Positions 15,038 to 24,144 are shown, numbered from the stretch's first letter. The stretch is 38,205 nt of DNA from an uncultured bacterium (GCA_949293185.1 CASFCQ010000031.1:1-38205); one strand, 5' to 3'. The notes: generated from the letters alone by a model not told the origin. A program made the numbers and translations.

Positions 15038-16447
15038 CTAAATATCCAGCATATCCGATGTTACTATTTTTTCATTAAGCGACGGATTAATATCTGCTGT
15101 TTTTTTATCTTTGTTGCAGTAATTAAGCTGAACATCCGTAGGATAACATTCATACCAGTTTGTTATGTAAAATTTTCCGTTTACGTCAATAATACCGTCA
15201 GGAAACAACTGTACCGCTTTTTGAGGCTCTTTATAAGTACGCGCCTTTGTCTTTTTGTACGCGTGTATTTTTTTGTCGGTAACAATATTGGCTAACCTGC
15301 CGTTTATCCCCATGGTTTTGTCGACGCTCTTTAACCCTTTATTAAGGTAATCAAGATTTTTATCTATTTGTTCTTTATCTTTTATAACCTTGCGAGCACC
15401 GCTTTCGTAATCCTGTTCATAAAGTTGTAACAGTTTGATAAATACTTCACTGTACAGCATCAATAAGTCATCTTCACGATACCCTGCGGCATTTCTTGTT
15501 TCATTAGGCAATGCTCTGACAAGTAAATTAACTTTTTCTTTCTCTATCAAAGGAGTAAACGTGAACAGTACGTTTGCCATTCTTGTTGTATAAATGTCAC
15601 GAAATTTTTGGTATTGTTCATAATTACCGTTTTTAAGATGCCGCAGGGCAAGATGATTCAGCGCATGGAAGGGGTTTGTTGAAATATTAAATTCCATAAA
15701 ATCATATTCATCGGAACTTGCGGCTTTTTGTACAAGTTTTTCCATTCTTTCCTGCGTTTTTTTGTCTTGTATATTCCAGCCTGCAGTATCAAACAAAACG
15801 ATTTTATCCGTCAATTCATGCACCATTTTGCTAAGGTCTAAATAGTCATAAACTTTACCTTTATCATCCTGCAAAAATATTGTTGACGAGTCAGCATCAT
15901 GGAATAATGTGTTATATTCATTTTTGGAATTTTTAAAAATACTGAACCCGAGTCTTTTGTTTAGCTCTTTAAAGCCGTAATAAAGTTTTTCAAAGTCCTT
16001 AAAATCTATTTTGTTTATCTTATCCGGAGATTTTTGATAAGACGGCGGCATTGCACTTGCATAACAGTGAGCACACATGTTGTGGCAGCCTCTTTGCAGC
16101 ACAAACTCGGTAGAATGCTGTGCCAGAAATTTTATCTGCCGCATGGATAATCCCTTAAAAACATCAATATCTTGTTGAATGCCTTCCAGTTTGTTGAGGT
16201 TGTAAAGATTTATATTTTTATATGAAATATGCTGCCGGTTTAGATTTTTTCTTTTATTTTTTAAATATTTTTTTATTTCTTCTTCTTTGCTGCATCCAAA
16301 AGATATTTGATAATTATAATATTTGTACGATGGCAGTTTATCCCAATCAAAGACATTATTACCGGATTCAGATACTTTATGGGTCTGTTTTGGAGCATCA
16401 AAATTTTTATATGAATATATATAATTTTTTAAAATGGGGGTTATCAT
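15038..16447 (-). CDS. Radical SAM protein of unknown function
   Basis: The 469 aa protein has a canonical Cys121-x3-Cys125-x2-Cys128 motif (CHNMCAHCYASAMPP) for a SAM-bound [4Fe-4S] cluster. It begins with about 110 residues of a non-catalytic, Tyr/Asn-rich region. The C-terminal end has only two close cysteines (NWYECYPTDVQLNYC), so a full SPASM domain is not clear. The start is set at the ATG at 16447; the open frame continues upstream into the opposite-strand gmk gene, but that portion looks like a shadow. Ribosome-binding signal is weak. It is divergent from gmk (82-bp gap). A substrate cannot be assigned and no obvious RiPP precursor or maturase partner lies next to it. Confidence 0.8.
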   Translation of the reverse strand: MITPILKNYIYSYKNFDAPKQTHKVSESGNNVFDWDKLPSYKYYNYQISFGCSKEEEIKKYLKNKRKNLNRQHISYKNINLYNLNKLEGIQQDIDVFKGLSMRQIKFLAQHSTEFVLQRGCHNMCAHCYASAMPPSYQKSPDKINKIDFKDFEKLYYGFKELNKRLGFSIFKNSKNEYNTLFHDADSSTIFLQDDKGKVYDYLDLSKMVHELTDKIVLFDTAGWNIQDKKTQERMEKLVQKAASSDEYDFMEFNISTNPFHALNHLALRHLKNGNYEQYQKFRDIYTTRMANVLFTFTPLIEKEKVNLLVRALPNETRNAAGYREDDLLMLYSEVFIKLLQLYEQDYESGARKVIKDKEQIDKNLDYLNKGLKSVDKTMGINGRLANIVTDKKIHAYKKTKARTYKEPQKAVQLFPDGIIDVNGKFYITNWYECYPTDVQLNYCNKDKKTADINPSLNEKIVTSDMLDI

Positions 16448-16501
16448 ATCCGATACAAAAAAACAAAAAGAAAATTTTTTGCTATATAAAAACAATTTAT
16501 G

Positions 16502-16507
16502 TATAAT
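16502..16507 (+). promoter_or_regulatory. -10 box of gmk
   Basis: TATAAT at 16502-16507 lies 22 nt before the gmk ATG in the divergent gap with the radical SAM gene. AGGAAA (16520-16525) is the ribosome-binding site. Confidence 0.5.
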
Positions 16508-16529
16508 TTGAAACAACACAGGAAACAAT

Positions 16530-17096
16530 ATGGAAACTAAAAAGGGCAAATTATTTGTAATATCAGGTTCATCGGGAGTGGGCAAGGGCACACTTTTAAA
16601 AAAGCTGATTGAAAAAAATCCACAGCTTGAAGTGTCCATATCAGCAACCACCAGACTCCCCCGCCCGGGAGAAGTCGACGGAATTAACTACTTTTTTGTA
16701 AGCAAAGAAGAGTTTTTAAAAGAAGTTGAAAACAGCGAATTTTTGGAATGGGCAGAATTTAACGGCAACTATTACGGAACAAGACAAGCCTGGGTGGAAA
16801 GAAATATCAATAAAGGCAAAAATCTTATTCTCGAAATCGAAACAAAAGGCGCTTTGCAAATAAAAAAGAAACTGCCTGATTCTGTTCTGATTTTTATTTT
16901 ACCCCCGTCTATGGAAGAACTTGAGCACCGCCTTAGAGGCAGAAACACCGAAGACGAAGAAACTATTCAGGGACGTTTGCACGAAGTGCGAAGAGAAATT
17001 GAATGTTCTAAAAATTATGATTACACAGTAGTTAATGATGATTTAGACAGGGCAATAATAGAACTCGAAAAAATTATAAAAGCTGTTATTCGTTAA
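16530..17096 (+). CDS. gmk: Guanylate kinase
   Basis: Converts GMP to GDP with ATP in purine nucleotide metabolism. The 188 aa protein has the P-loop GSSGVGKG (residues 13-20), the GMP-binding segment SATTRLPRPGEVDGINYFFVSKEEF, the EWAEFNGNYYGT lid and the distal RLRGRNTEDEETI. Length and motifs are typical of bacterial Gmk. The last 11 bases overlap the end of the convergent permease gene, so the 3' ends are antisense to each other. No terminator is visible at this junction. Confidence 0.96.
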   Translation: METKKGKLFVISGSSGVGKGTLLKKLIEKNPQLEVSISATTRLPRPGEVDGINYFFVSKEEFLKEVENSEFLEWAEFNGNYYGTRQAWVERNINKGKNLILEIETKGALQIKKKLPDSVLIFILPPSMEELEHRLRGRNTEDEETIQGRLHEVRREIECSKNYDYTVVNDDLDRAIIELEKIIKAVIR

Positions 17097-17961
17097 AGAC
17101 CCATTTTTTACGAGTTTTCCACTGTACAATTGTCAAAAGCAGTATTATTAAAAACAGAATGTACGCTCCGGCGGAGGCTTCGCCTATATTAAAAAATTCG
17201 AATGCATTTTTGTATATCCAATAAACAAGTACATTTGTGGAGTTCATCGGACCGCCCTGCGTCATAAGATAAATCAAATCAAATACCTGAAACGATGAAA
17301 TAGTTGTGATAACCAGTACAAAAAATATCGTCGGACTAAGAAGAGGCATGGTGATATTAAAAAAAGTTTGCACTTCATTAGCGCCGTCAATTTTTGCCGA
17401 TTCATAAAGATTTTGATTTATGGAAGAAAATCCCGACAAAAAGATAACCATATTGTATCCGACAAGCTTCCACGCAGAGACTATTATCATCGCAAGCATT
17501 GCGGTTTTAGTATCATACAGCCAGTTTATATGCGTTCTTAAAATATAGTTTAACAGTCCGTTGTTGGGGTCAAAAATCCATTCCCATGCAATGGCTATAA
17601 CTATCATCGGGGTAATAAACGGAAGAAAATATGCCGTTTTAAAAAATTCATTGCCGCGAATTTTGTTATTTAACACGGCCGCAAGAATTAACGGGAGAAT
17701 TATAGAAATTACTGCAGTGGATACTGCGAAAACAAAAGTGTTTTTTATAATTAAACCAAATTCCGTCGATGTTAAAAGAACACTATAGTTTTTCAACCCA
17801 ATAAAACTTAACTCGGAGAGCAAATCCCATTCACAAAAGCTTAAATAAAAAGAAAAAAATACAGGTATTACAATAAACACAAAAGTGCCTGCCAGAGCCG
17901 GCAGCACGAACAGATTTATTCTCGCATTTTCAGTTAACAAATTTTTTGTAGAATTTTTCAC
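17086..17961 (-). CDS. Sugar-type ABC transporter permease (MalF/UgpA family)
   Basis: Inner-membrane permease of a CUT1-type sugar or glycerol-phosphate importer. The 291 aa protein has six hydrophobic segments and the EAA loop NLYESAKIDGANEVQTFFNITMPLLSP (about residues 184-210), which contacts the ATPase. Its start is a GTG at 17961 immediately after a promoter: TATAAT ends 6 nt upstream and GGAGG is about 20 nt away, too far to serve. It is solitary: no solute-binding protein, second permease or ATPase lies in the window, so the partners must be elsewhere. The substrate is unknown. Confidence 0.88.
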   Translation of the reverse strand: MKNSTKNLLTENARINLFVLPALAGTFVFIVIPVFFSFYLSFCEWDLLSELSFIGLKNYSVLLTSTEFGLIIKNTFVFAVSTAVISIILPLILAAVLNNKIRGNEFFKTAYFLPFITPMIVIAIAWEWIFDPNNGLLNYILRTHINWLYDTKTAMLAMIIVSAWKLVGYNMVIFLSGFSSINQNLYESAKIDGANEVQTFFNITMPLLSPTIFFVLVITTISSFQVFDLIYLMTQGGPMNSTNVLVYWIYKNAFEFFNIGEASAGAYILFLIILLLTIVQWKTRKKWVFNE

Positions 17962-17967
17962 AAATAA

Positions 17968-17976
17968 ATTATAACA
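17968..17976 (-). promoter_or_regulatory. Extended -10 promoter abutting the permease gene
   Basis: The minus strand reads TGT-TATAAT (complement of 17976-17968), a perfect extended -10 element. Six bases separate it from the GTG start at 17961, so the transcript probably begins at the start codon. Confidence 0.6.
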
Positions 17977-18070
17977 AAATTCCTCCCAGACTTGCTACTG
18001 CAAAGATTTCAAAATTTACCTTTAAAGCTTTTTGTGCAATAATATAGAAAAGTTAGAATACGAGGCTATT

Positions 18071-19570
18071 ATGACAAACACACTTGATTTTAGAGCATTT
18101 GGAAAAAACGATATAAGAGGCATATACGGCGAAGATGTAACAGAGGAACTTTTCTATTTCGCAGGTCGCGGTTATGTAAGATTTGTTGTTGAAAATTTAA
18201 ACAAACATCTTCCCGAGGATAAACAAATTACTGCCAAAGATATCTGGGTAAGTATCGCTCGCGACGCAAGAACTCATTCCGAATCTCTGACAAATTCATT
18301 AATCAAAGGTGTAACTTCAACAGGAGCGTGCGTGCTTAACATTGGTATGGTACCTACGCCGCTGGGGTATTATTCAGAATTTGCGCAAATTCCAGAGACT
18401 GTTATCAGCGTCGGAAAAGTTAACGGTGCACTGATTGTTACAGCCAGCCACAACCCGAGTGAATATAACGGTTTAAAAATGACTTTTAACAAGGCTTCTT
18501 TAACCGAAGAACAGATAAAAGAAGTTAAAGCTTTTGCAATGGAAGAAGTAAATATAAGAGATACCTCAAACAGGCATGGTATTGTCAGAAAATACGATAT
18601 AATCGAACAATACAGCGAAAATATAGTTAACAAATTTGCTTCCGTCGGCAGAGGCATAAAAGTCGTAACAGATTGCGGAAACGCCACGGCAGGTGTTGTT
18701 GCACCGCAATTGTACAAAGATTTGGGCTGCGAAGTTGTAGAACTTTTCAGCGAGCCTGACGGAACTTTCCCCAACCACCACCCGAACCCGAGTGATGAAA
18801 AAACACTGGAAACACTCAAAAAGAAAGTTGTGGAAGAAAATGCCGATGTTGGTATTGCTTTTGACGGCGATTCCGACAGAATCGGAGTTATTGATTCCAA
18901 AGGCAATGCTCTTACAGGCGACAAACTTCTGTTAATTTATGCACAGGATATTATAGAACCGCTTGCAAAACGCGGCGAACACCCTGTTGTTGTATCGGAA
19001 GTAAAATGCTCGCAGGTATTGTATGACACAATTGACAAAATAGGCGGCAAAGCAATTATGACAAAAACCGGCCACGGTTATATTAAGTCTAAAATGAAAG
19101 AAACTAATGCAATCCTTGCCGGAGAAATGTCAGGGCACACCTTCTTTAAAGACAGGTACTACGGTTTTGATGATGCGATTTATGCAGGCTGCAGGATTAT
19201 AGAAATCATTGCAAAACAAAAACTGCAAAATCCAAACTTCAAAATCGAAGATATGCTAAAACCTTTTGAAGGTGTTTGCACTTCAAAAGAAGTTCGTTTC
19301 CGTTGCCCGAACGACTTTAAAAAGCCTGTCTTAGAGGATATGAAAAAAGCCGTTGCGGACAATCCGGAGTTGTTCGGAACAAAAATAAAAGATATTATCA
19401 CGCTTGACGGTATGAGAATTATCCTGGAAGACGGTTTTGCAATGATAAGACAAAGCAATACAGAACCTGTCTTTACACTCAGATTCGAAGCAAAATCACA
19501 GGGAAATTGCAAACATTACGAAGACACATTTGTTGATTTACTGGATAAAACCGTTAAAAAATATTGTTAA
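18071..19570 (+). CDS. Phosphoglucomutase/phosphomannomutase family enzyme
   Basis: Interconverts hexose 1- and 6-phosphates, feeding glycan or nucleotide-sugar synthesis. The 499 aa alpha-D-phosphohexomutase has the active phosphoserine loop TASHNP (Ser126), the Mg-binding loop DGDSDR in FDGDSDRIGVID, the sugar-binding loop GEMSGHTFF and the C-terminal phosphate loop RQSNTEPVFTLRFE. GEMSGH is shared by PMM/PGM enzymes, so the hexose preference is not settled. The ATG at 18071 with GAGG at 18061-18064 is chosen over an upstream ATG at 18032. It could act with the ROK kinase in the same window in hexose-phosphate metabolism, but they are not linked. Confidence 0.9.
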   Translation: MTNTLDFRAFGKNDIRGIYGEDVTEELFYFAGRGYVRFVVENLNKHLPEDKQITAKDIWVSIARDARTHSESLTNSLIKGVTSTGACVLNIGMVPTPLGYYSEFAQIPETVISVGKVNGALIVTASHNPSEYNGLKMTFNKASLTEEQIKEVKAFAMEEVNIRDTSNRHGIVRKYDIIEQYSENIVNKFASVGRGIKVVTDCGNATAGVVAPQLYKDLGCEVVELFSEPDGTFPNHHPNPSDEKTLETLKKKVVEENADVGIAFDGDSDRIGVIDSKGNALTGDKLLLIYAQDIIEPLAKRGEHPVVVSEVKCSQVLYDTIDKIGGKAIMTKTGHGYIKSKMKETNAILAGEMSGHTFFKDRYYGFDDAIYAGCRIIEIIAKQKLQNPNFKIEDMLKPFEGVCTSKEVRFRCPNDFKKPVLEDMKKAVADNPELFGTKIKDIITLDGMRIILEDGFAMIRQSNTEPVFTLRFEAKSQGNCKHYEDTFVDLLDKTVKKYC

Positions 19571-19612
19571 AATATTAAAAAGCCTGTTCAAAGTTGATTT
19601 TACGTCGAAAAA

Positions 19613-21982
19613 TCAGGAAATAACCAGTTCCTCGAGCGGCATTGTCAAAAGTTTAGCGCGATAGTCATAAATTTTTTGCAGCTCGCCTTGCAGCTCCTCG
19701 AACATTTCGCTTTCCTGTACTTTTGAATATTCAACAGGATGCAAAAATACTATCTTATAGGTATTAACATTTTTGCTCTCTATTTCGAACATACCGAGCG
19801 ACTCGAGCATATCAAAACAAAGCTCAGTCACCTCATCTGAAATGCCCAGAAAATCAGCTATATCAGAAAGAACAACCTCTCCGTTTTTAGAATTTGAAAC
19901 ATACTTTAACATGCCGGAGATATTTTTTATCAAGTCCTGAGGTTCGATATTTTGGTTGTTGTAATTCATAAAATGCAGAACCTTTGCACCTGTTTTTTTG
20001 ATAATTTCACGCATAACAGACTCGCTTGCGGGGTAATCAAAAAACATAACCTGAGAACAGGACGAAAGATTTTTGCGGCTGCGCACAAGAGAAAATATCT
20101 CGTTATAATGTTTTAAATTGTCACAAACGCTCCTGCTTTGAGCAAACACTTCCGTAGGAACTCTGGTAGTATTAAGATAATCGCAAATCTGCCTGAAAAT
20201 ATCCGTTTTTTTACGGTGGTCATAAAATTTAAAATCAGTTTTTACCTGTTTAACCTCAAACTCTGATTTTATATCCTGAACATCAAGCTGAATTGTCGTA
20301 ATCCCGTTAAAGACATTAAGCTTCGGATAAAAAACAACATCAAAAGTTTTACCCTGCGGAATATTCAATTCGCTGTGATTCCAGTACACGCATTCAAACG
20401 GTTTGTTCTGTTCGTTTTCACAAAATATTTTGAGGTGGTTATTCTTCTGCCCCATTGTTCGTACGTTGTTTAAAATAAGATTTCTTGTAATAAACAAAGG
20501 CGCTTTGTTGCCTTCCCCAAAAGGTTCGAGCTTTGAGAGTGTATCAATCAAATCCACAGAAATAAATGTAGAATCAAGCTCCAAATCAGCTTCAACGGAG
20601 GGGACGAGTTTTCTTCCGTCAAGCTGGATTTTTATGGATTCGTTAAGTGCATGTTTTACCGTTTCAAAAGAAGATTTTTTAGGGTCAAACACAAGCCCCG
20701 CAGCCTGTGAGTGTCCGCCAAAATATTCAAGAAGGTTTTCGTTTTGTGCAATAGCATCACGCAGATGAATTTCCGGTATACTCCTTGATGAACATCTGAT
20801 GAAGCCTGTGTTTTCGTCTTTTGTCATCAAAAATACGGGTTTGTAGAATTTTTCAACAAGTTTTGATGCGACAATACCGATTATGCCTATATGCCAGCCT
20901 TCTTTGTAAAGTATAATGCTCTCCTGCGGCGGTTCGTTTTGCAGCATTTCAAGCGATTCTTCATACATGTTGTCGCACAAATCCTGACGTATTCTGTTTA
21001 AATTATCAAGCTCCTGCGCACAAAAATCTATTTCTGACTTATTGTCTGAAATCAAAAGTTTAACGGCATTGTCTACTGTATCGAGACGACCTGCTGCGTT
21101 GATTCTCGGGGCAACACCAAAAGCAATATTCTCGGAAGTCAAACCGTTTTGCACATCATACCCGCCTACACTCAATAGTTTTGTCAGTCCGTAATGCGCA
21201 CCCTGCTCTATAAGCTTTAAGCCGGCTTCGACAAACGAACGGTTTTCATAAAGCAAAGGCACAACATCAGCAATTGTGCCCACTGCAACCAGCGGCAAAA
21301 GCTCGTTTGCAAAATCATAATCTTCTTTTTTTTCAAGCAAAGCACAGGCAAGTTTGAACGCAACGCCCACTCCGGCAAGCTGATTCAACGCTTCGATTTC
21401 TTCAACCGTCAAATCTTTTTTCAAAGAGTTAAACGCCTTGGGGTTTATGATTGCAAACGCTTCCGGCAAAATTTCAGGGGCTTCGTGGTGGTCTGTAATA
21501 ATCACATCGACCTTAAAACCCTTTGCAAAATTTACCTGTTCAACATCGCTAACCCCGCAATCCACCGTGATTATCAACTTTGCTTTGTGTTTTGCAATAA
21601 GCTTTACCAGAGCTTTTGAATTCAGTCCGTGGTTTTCGTTTTCTCTGTTGGGGATATAAAATTCTACATTGGCGTTTAAGTGACATAGAGTTTTGTAAAG
21701 GAGAGAAGATGATGTAACGCCATCCGCGTCAAAATCGCCATAAACTATAATTTTTTCCTGCTTTTCTATAGCATCAAAAATCCTGTCTACGGATTTTTCC
21801 ATATCCGTAAAAACAAAAGGCGAAGTTATTTTCATCTGCGAGGGCTGCAAAAAATCCCGTATTTTTTTTACGGTGTCCATGCCTCTTTGCACTAACAGCT
21901 GCGCAAGGAGTTTGTTCCCCGCTGCCTGAATCAAATCCTCCGAGGGTTCAACAAGTTCTTTTGTTTTCCAGATTTTTTCCAT
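19613..21982 (-). CDS. recJ: Single-stranded-DNA-specific exonuclease RecJ
   Basis: 5'-3' ssDNA exonuclease in recombination and mismatch repair. The 789 aa protein is the long Bacillus-like form. It has the DHH-domain motifs YGDFDADGVTS (residues 81-91), TVDCGVSD and ITDHHEAP (about 163-167), APRINAAGRLD, and the DHHA1 motif GGHSQAAGL. After the catalytic core there is an OB-like domain and an extra C-terminal region of about 220 residues. There is no clear Shine-Dalgarno; TAGAAT lies 9 nt before the ATG, so an internal promoter or leaderless start is possible. It is the last gene of the fixC-fixX-unknown-recJ run. Confidence 0.94.
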   Translation of the reverse strand: MEKIWKTKELVEPSEDLIQAAGNKLLAQLLVQRGMDTVKKIRDFLQPSQMKITSPFVFTDMEKSVDRIFDAIEKQEKIIVYGDFDADGVTSSSLLYKTLCHLNANVEFYIPNRENENHGLNSKALVKLIAKHKAKLIITVDCGVSDVEQVNFAKGFKVDVIITDHHEAPEILPEAFAIINPKAFNSLKKDLTVEEIEALNQLAGVGVAFKLACALLEKKEDYDFANELLPLVAVGTIADVVPLLYENRSFVEAGLKLIEQGAHYGLTKLLSVGGYDVQNGLTSENIAFGVAPRINAAGRLDTVDNAVKLLISDNKSEIDFCAQELDNLNRIRQDLCDNMYEESLEMLQNEPPQESIILYKEGWHIGIIGIVASKLVEKFYKPVFLMTKDENTGFIRCSSRSIPEIHLRDAIAQNENLLEYFGGHSQAAGLVFDPKKSSFETVKHALNESIKIQLDGRKLVPSVEADLELDSTFISVDLIDTLSKLEPFGEGNKAPLFITRNLILNNVRTMGQKNNHLKIFCENEQNKPFECVYWNHSELNIPQGKTFDVVFYPKLNVFNGITTIQLDVQDIKSEFEVKQVKTDFKFYDHRKKTDIFRQICDYLNTTRVPTEVFAQSRSVCDNLKHYNEIFSLVRSRKNLSSCSQVMFFDYPASESVMREIIKKTGAKVLHFMNYNNQNIEPQDLIKNISGMLKYVSNSKNGEVVLSDIADFLGISDEVTELCFDMLESLGMFEIESKNVNTYKIVFLHPVEYSKVQESEMFEELQGELQKIYDYRAKLLTMPLEELVIS

Positions 21983-22006
21983 TTTGTGTATATTCTAAAA
22001 AACGGT

Positions 22007-22399
22007 TTATTCGTTTTCTTCTGTTTCGTCGTCGTCTTGTTCGTCTTTATCTTCTTTTATTTTATCCACAACCATTTTTGCCATTTCTTTAGCAACAGCT
22101 TTTTGCACAGGCAGAGGGCTGTTTTCAAGCATGTTAATAGCTGTTCTTACGGTTGTATCAAGATCATACCATCTGCTTTTCCCCTTTTCCACAAGACCGT
22201 CTTCTACTGCAGTCATCATATCTTCAACGCCGGTATAGGTATGCTCTGCAATATTGTGTTCAATAATAATTTTGATAACATTCAACGCAACTTTAATCTG
22301 TGTTTCGTCGTCTGATTTTTCCAGAGTGCTCATAGATTTTGATAAAATAGGGTCTTTGTCGTACCATCTGCGGTAGTTGTGACTGTATTCTTCTTTCAT
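22007..22399 (-). CDS. Unknown acidic protein with an internal duplication, 130 aa
   Basis: No family is recognised. Two halves resemble each other: RWYDKDPILSKSMSTLE (about residues 11-27) and RWYDLDTTVRTAINMLE (about 76-92), each followed by a helical segment. This suggests a tandem duplication of a roughly 60-residue helical unit. The tail is strongly acidic (DEQDDDETEENE). AAGGAGAGAGG just upstream of the ATG gives a strong ribosome-binding site. It lies between fixX and recJ, all transcribed together. Confidence 0.8.
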   Translation of the reverse strand: MKEEYSHNYRRWYDKDPILSKSMSTLEKSDDETQIKVALNVIKIIIEHNIAEHTYTGVEDMMTAVEDGLVEKGKSRWYDLDTTVRTAINMLENSPLPVQKAVAKEMAKMVVDKIKEDKDEQDDDETEENE

Positions 22400-22426
22400 A
22401 CCTCTCTCCTTTTAATTTTTACAAAC

Positions 22427-22714
22427 TTATGATTTTTTAAATTGAACACCCTTGCCGCTTTTAGGGTAAGTCCATTCAATATGTTTACAGGCTATTCTGC
22501 ATGCACCGCATTCCAAACATTTTTCATAACTTACGGTGAGTTTTTTTTCTGTTTCATTATAGCAGTAAACATTCGCCGGACATACTATTGTACAGGTTTT
22601 TTCAAGACATTGCAAGCATTTTGATTGGTCAGGCATCAAATGGCACTGAGAGTCTGTTTTGTACTTTACACTAAAGAGTTTGTCTTCTATTTTTTCAGGC
22701 ATTTTTTCATTCAT
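22427..22714 (-). CDS. fixX: FixX-type ferredoxin-like protein
   Basis: Small electron carrier that partners FixC. The 95 aa protein has two cysteine groups, C33-C36-C41-C45 and CLECGACRIAC (C66-C69-C72-C76). The closing segment EWTYPKSGKGVQF is typical of FixX, which usually has EW-x-YP-x-G-G-x-GV-x-F. It would accept electrons from, or pass them to, the FixC flavoprotein. It follows fixC by 16 nt in the same operon. Confidence 0.9.
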   Translation of the reverse strand: MNEKMPEKIEDKLFSVKYKTDSQCHLMPDQSKCLQCLEKTCTIVCPANVYCYNETEKKLTVSYEKCLECGACRIACKHIEWTYPKSGKGVQFKKS

Positions 22715-22730
22715 ATTTGTTATCCGAGCG

Positions 22731-24035
22731 TTATTTTAATATATCAAACATAACTTTTATACCGGCAAAACCGTCTTTAAAAAGTTCAGCAAGGCTGCGT
22801 TTTGTGAAAAAGTGTTTTGTAAATTTCTGGAATTTTCCTTTTTTTTCAACGCCGTCAGCGGTTGTAAATATCTCAAAAAATTCGTTAACCTTTTGAGAAT
22901 AGTATCCGATGGAATTTGACCTTCCGGTAATTGTTTTTACAACATCTTTGTAGGTTCTTAAATCTTTTAAAATAAAACTGTTTTCAAGTTTTTTCTTATA
23001 CAAACACAGCTGATTTTTAGTAAAATCAGATTTTTCAAAAGCCTCAAGAGCTGTTTCGCCGGCAAATTTTCCGCTTATCATAGCGAAATTCGTTCCTTCA
23101 AAATGAACGTTATTAACAAGCATAGCGGCATCGCCCGTAACCATTGCACCATCAGTGTATAACTGGGGCATTTTGTTATATCCGCCTTCCGGAATCAAAT
23201 GAGCTGAATATTCCAAAAGCTCCCCGCCATCGATAATATCAGCAACAAACGGGTGTTTTTTCATATTTTCCAAAAGTTCATACGGTTTAACTTTATGATT
23301 TTTTAAATCTTCAAGCCCAACCCCCAGCCCGAGCGCAACGGAATCCTTGTTTGTGTAAATAATCCCCATTGCAAACATGTTTTTAAAAGGTTCACCGACT
23401 AGCTCCATGGCGCATCCTGTATGATTTACCAGCCCAAAACGCTGTTCAATAACTTCCGGCGGAAGTTTAATAACCTCTTTTACACCGAGAAAAACATCTT
23501 TAGGTCTCATGTCTTTTCTAAGACCAATTTGTCTTGCCAGCAATGAGTTTACGCCGTCAGCAATAATCACTACATCAGCATAATACTCTTCCACATCGGT
23601 TCTTATGCCGATAACTTTGCCGTCTTTTAAAATCAACTCTTTAACAAGCGTATTGGGTGCATAATAAACACCTTCTTTTACAGCCTGTTCAACACACCAC
23701 TTATCCCAGTTTGCCCGTGTTATAACAAAAGCATTTTCGTTATGCGACGGATTTTTATAAGATATTGTAGTGGAATCGTTTTCCGACAAAAGTACGTAAC
23801 TGTGTTTTGAAACAAATCTTTCTATAGGAGCGTCTTTGTAGTTTGGAAAAATTTTCGCAGCAGCGTGAGAATAAATAACCCCGCCGTACATATTTTTTGC
23901 GCCGGCATAATTACCTCTTTCAACCAGCACAACTTTCTTGCCGCCACGAGCAACTGTAACCGCGGCACTAACCCCCGCCGGTCCTGCGCCTACAACTATA
24001 ACGTCTGTTTTCTTCTGTTGATTTTCCTCGGTCAT
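22731..24035 (-). CDS. fixC: FixC-type electron transfer flavoprotein-quinone oxidoreductase
   Basis: FAD-dependent oxidoreductase of the ETF-QO/FixC family, which moves electrons between an electron transfer flavoprotein and quinone, or takes part in flavin-based electron bifurcation. The 434 aa protein starts with the dinucleotide-binding motif VGAGPAGVSAA (residues 15-25), then RGNYAGAKNMYGG, the mid-protein ITRANWDKWCVEQA and ADGVNSLLARQ, and the C-terminal FAD-contact region GDAAMLVNNVHFEGTNFAM. It lies first in the fixC-fixX-unknown-recJ run. FixA and FixB, the ETF subunits that usually accompany it, are not in this window. A minus-strand TATAAT (24072-24067) is the likely -10 box. Confidence 0.9.
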   Translation of the reverse strand: MTEENQQKKTDVIVVGAGPAGVSAAVTVARGGKKVVLVERGNYAGAKNMYGGVIYSHAAAKIFPNYKDAPIERFVSKHSYVLLSENDSTTISYKNPSHNENAFVITRANWDKWCVEQAVKEGVYYAPNTLVKELILKDGKVIGIRTDVEEYYADVVIIADGVNSLLARQIGLRKDMRPKDVFLGVKEVIKLPPEVIEQRFGLVNHTGCAMELVGEPFKNMFAMGIIYTNKDSVALGLGVGLEDLKNHKVKPYELLENMKKHPFVADIIDGGELLEYSAHLIPEGGYNKMPQLYTDGAMVTGDAAMLVNNVHFEGTNFAMISGKFAGETALEAFEKSDFTKNQLCLYKKKLENSFILKDLRTYKDVVKTITGRSNSIGYYSQKVNEFFEIFTTADGVEKKGKFQKFTKHFFTKRSLAELFKDGFAGIKVMFDILK

Positions 24036-24066
24036 ATTTCTTATAAAGCCCCCTGAGTCCTAATCA

Positions 24067-24072
24067 ATTATA
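24067..24072 (-). promoter_or_regulatory. -10 box of the fixC operon
   Basis: The minus strand reads TATAAT at 24072-24067, about 31 nt before the fixC ATG. No good -35 was found. Confidence 0.45.
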
Positions 24073-24144
24073 CTATTAATCTTTGCTTTACCGCAATAAA
24101 CCGTTTGTCGTAAAACCTATAGTTAATTATAATAATAAATTAAA

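Noticed and set aside
16448-16651. N-terminal extension of the radical SAM gene
   Set aside because: It would overlap the gmk gene on the other strand for 40 codons and translates its complement; the ATG at 16447 gives a more typical start.
19571-19612. Small hairpin TGATTTT/AAAATCA between the phosphohexomutase gene and recJ
   Set aside because: Seven weak A/T pairs without a GC core or T-run; not enough for a terminator call.
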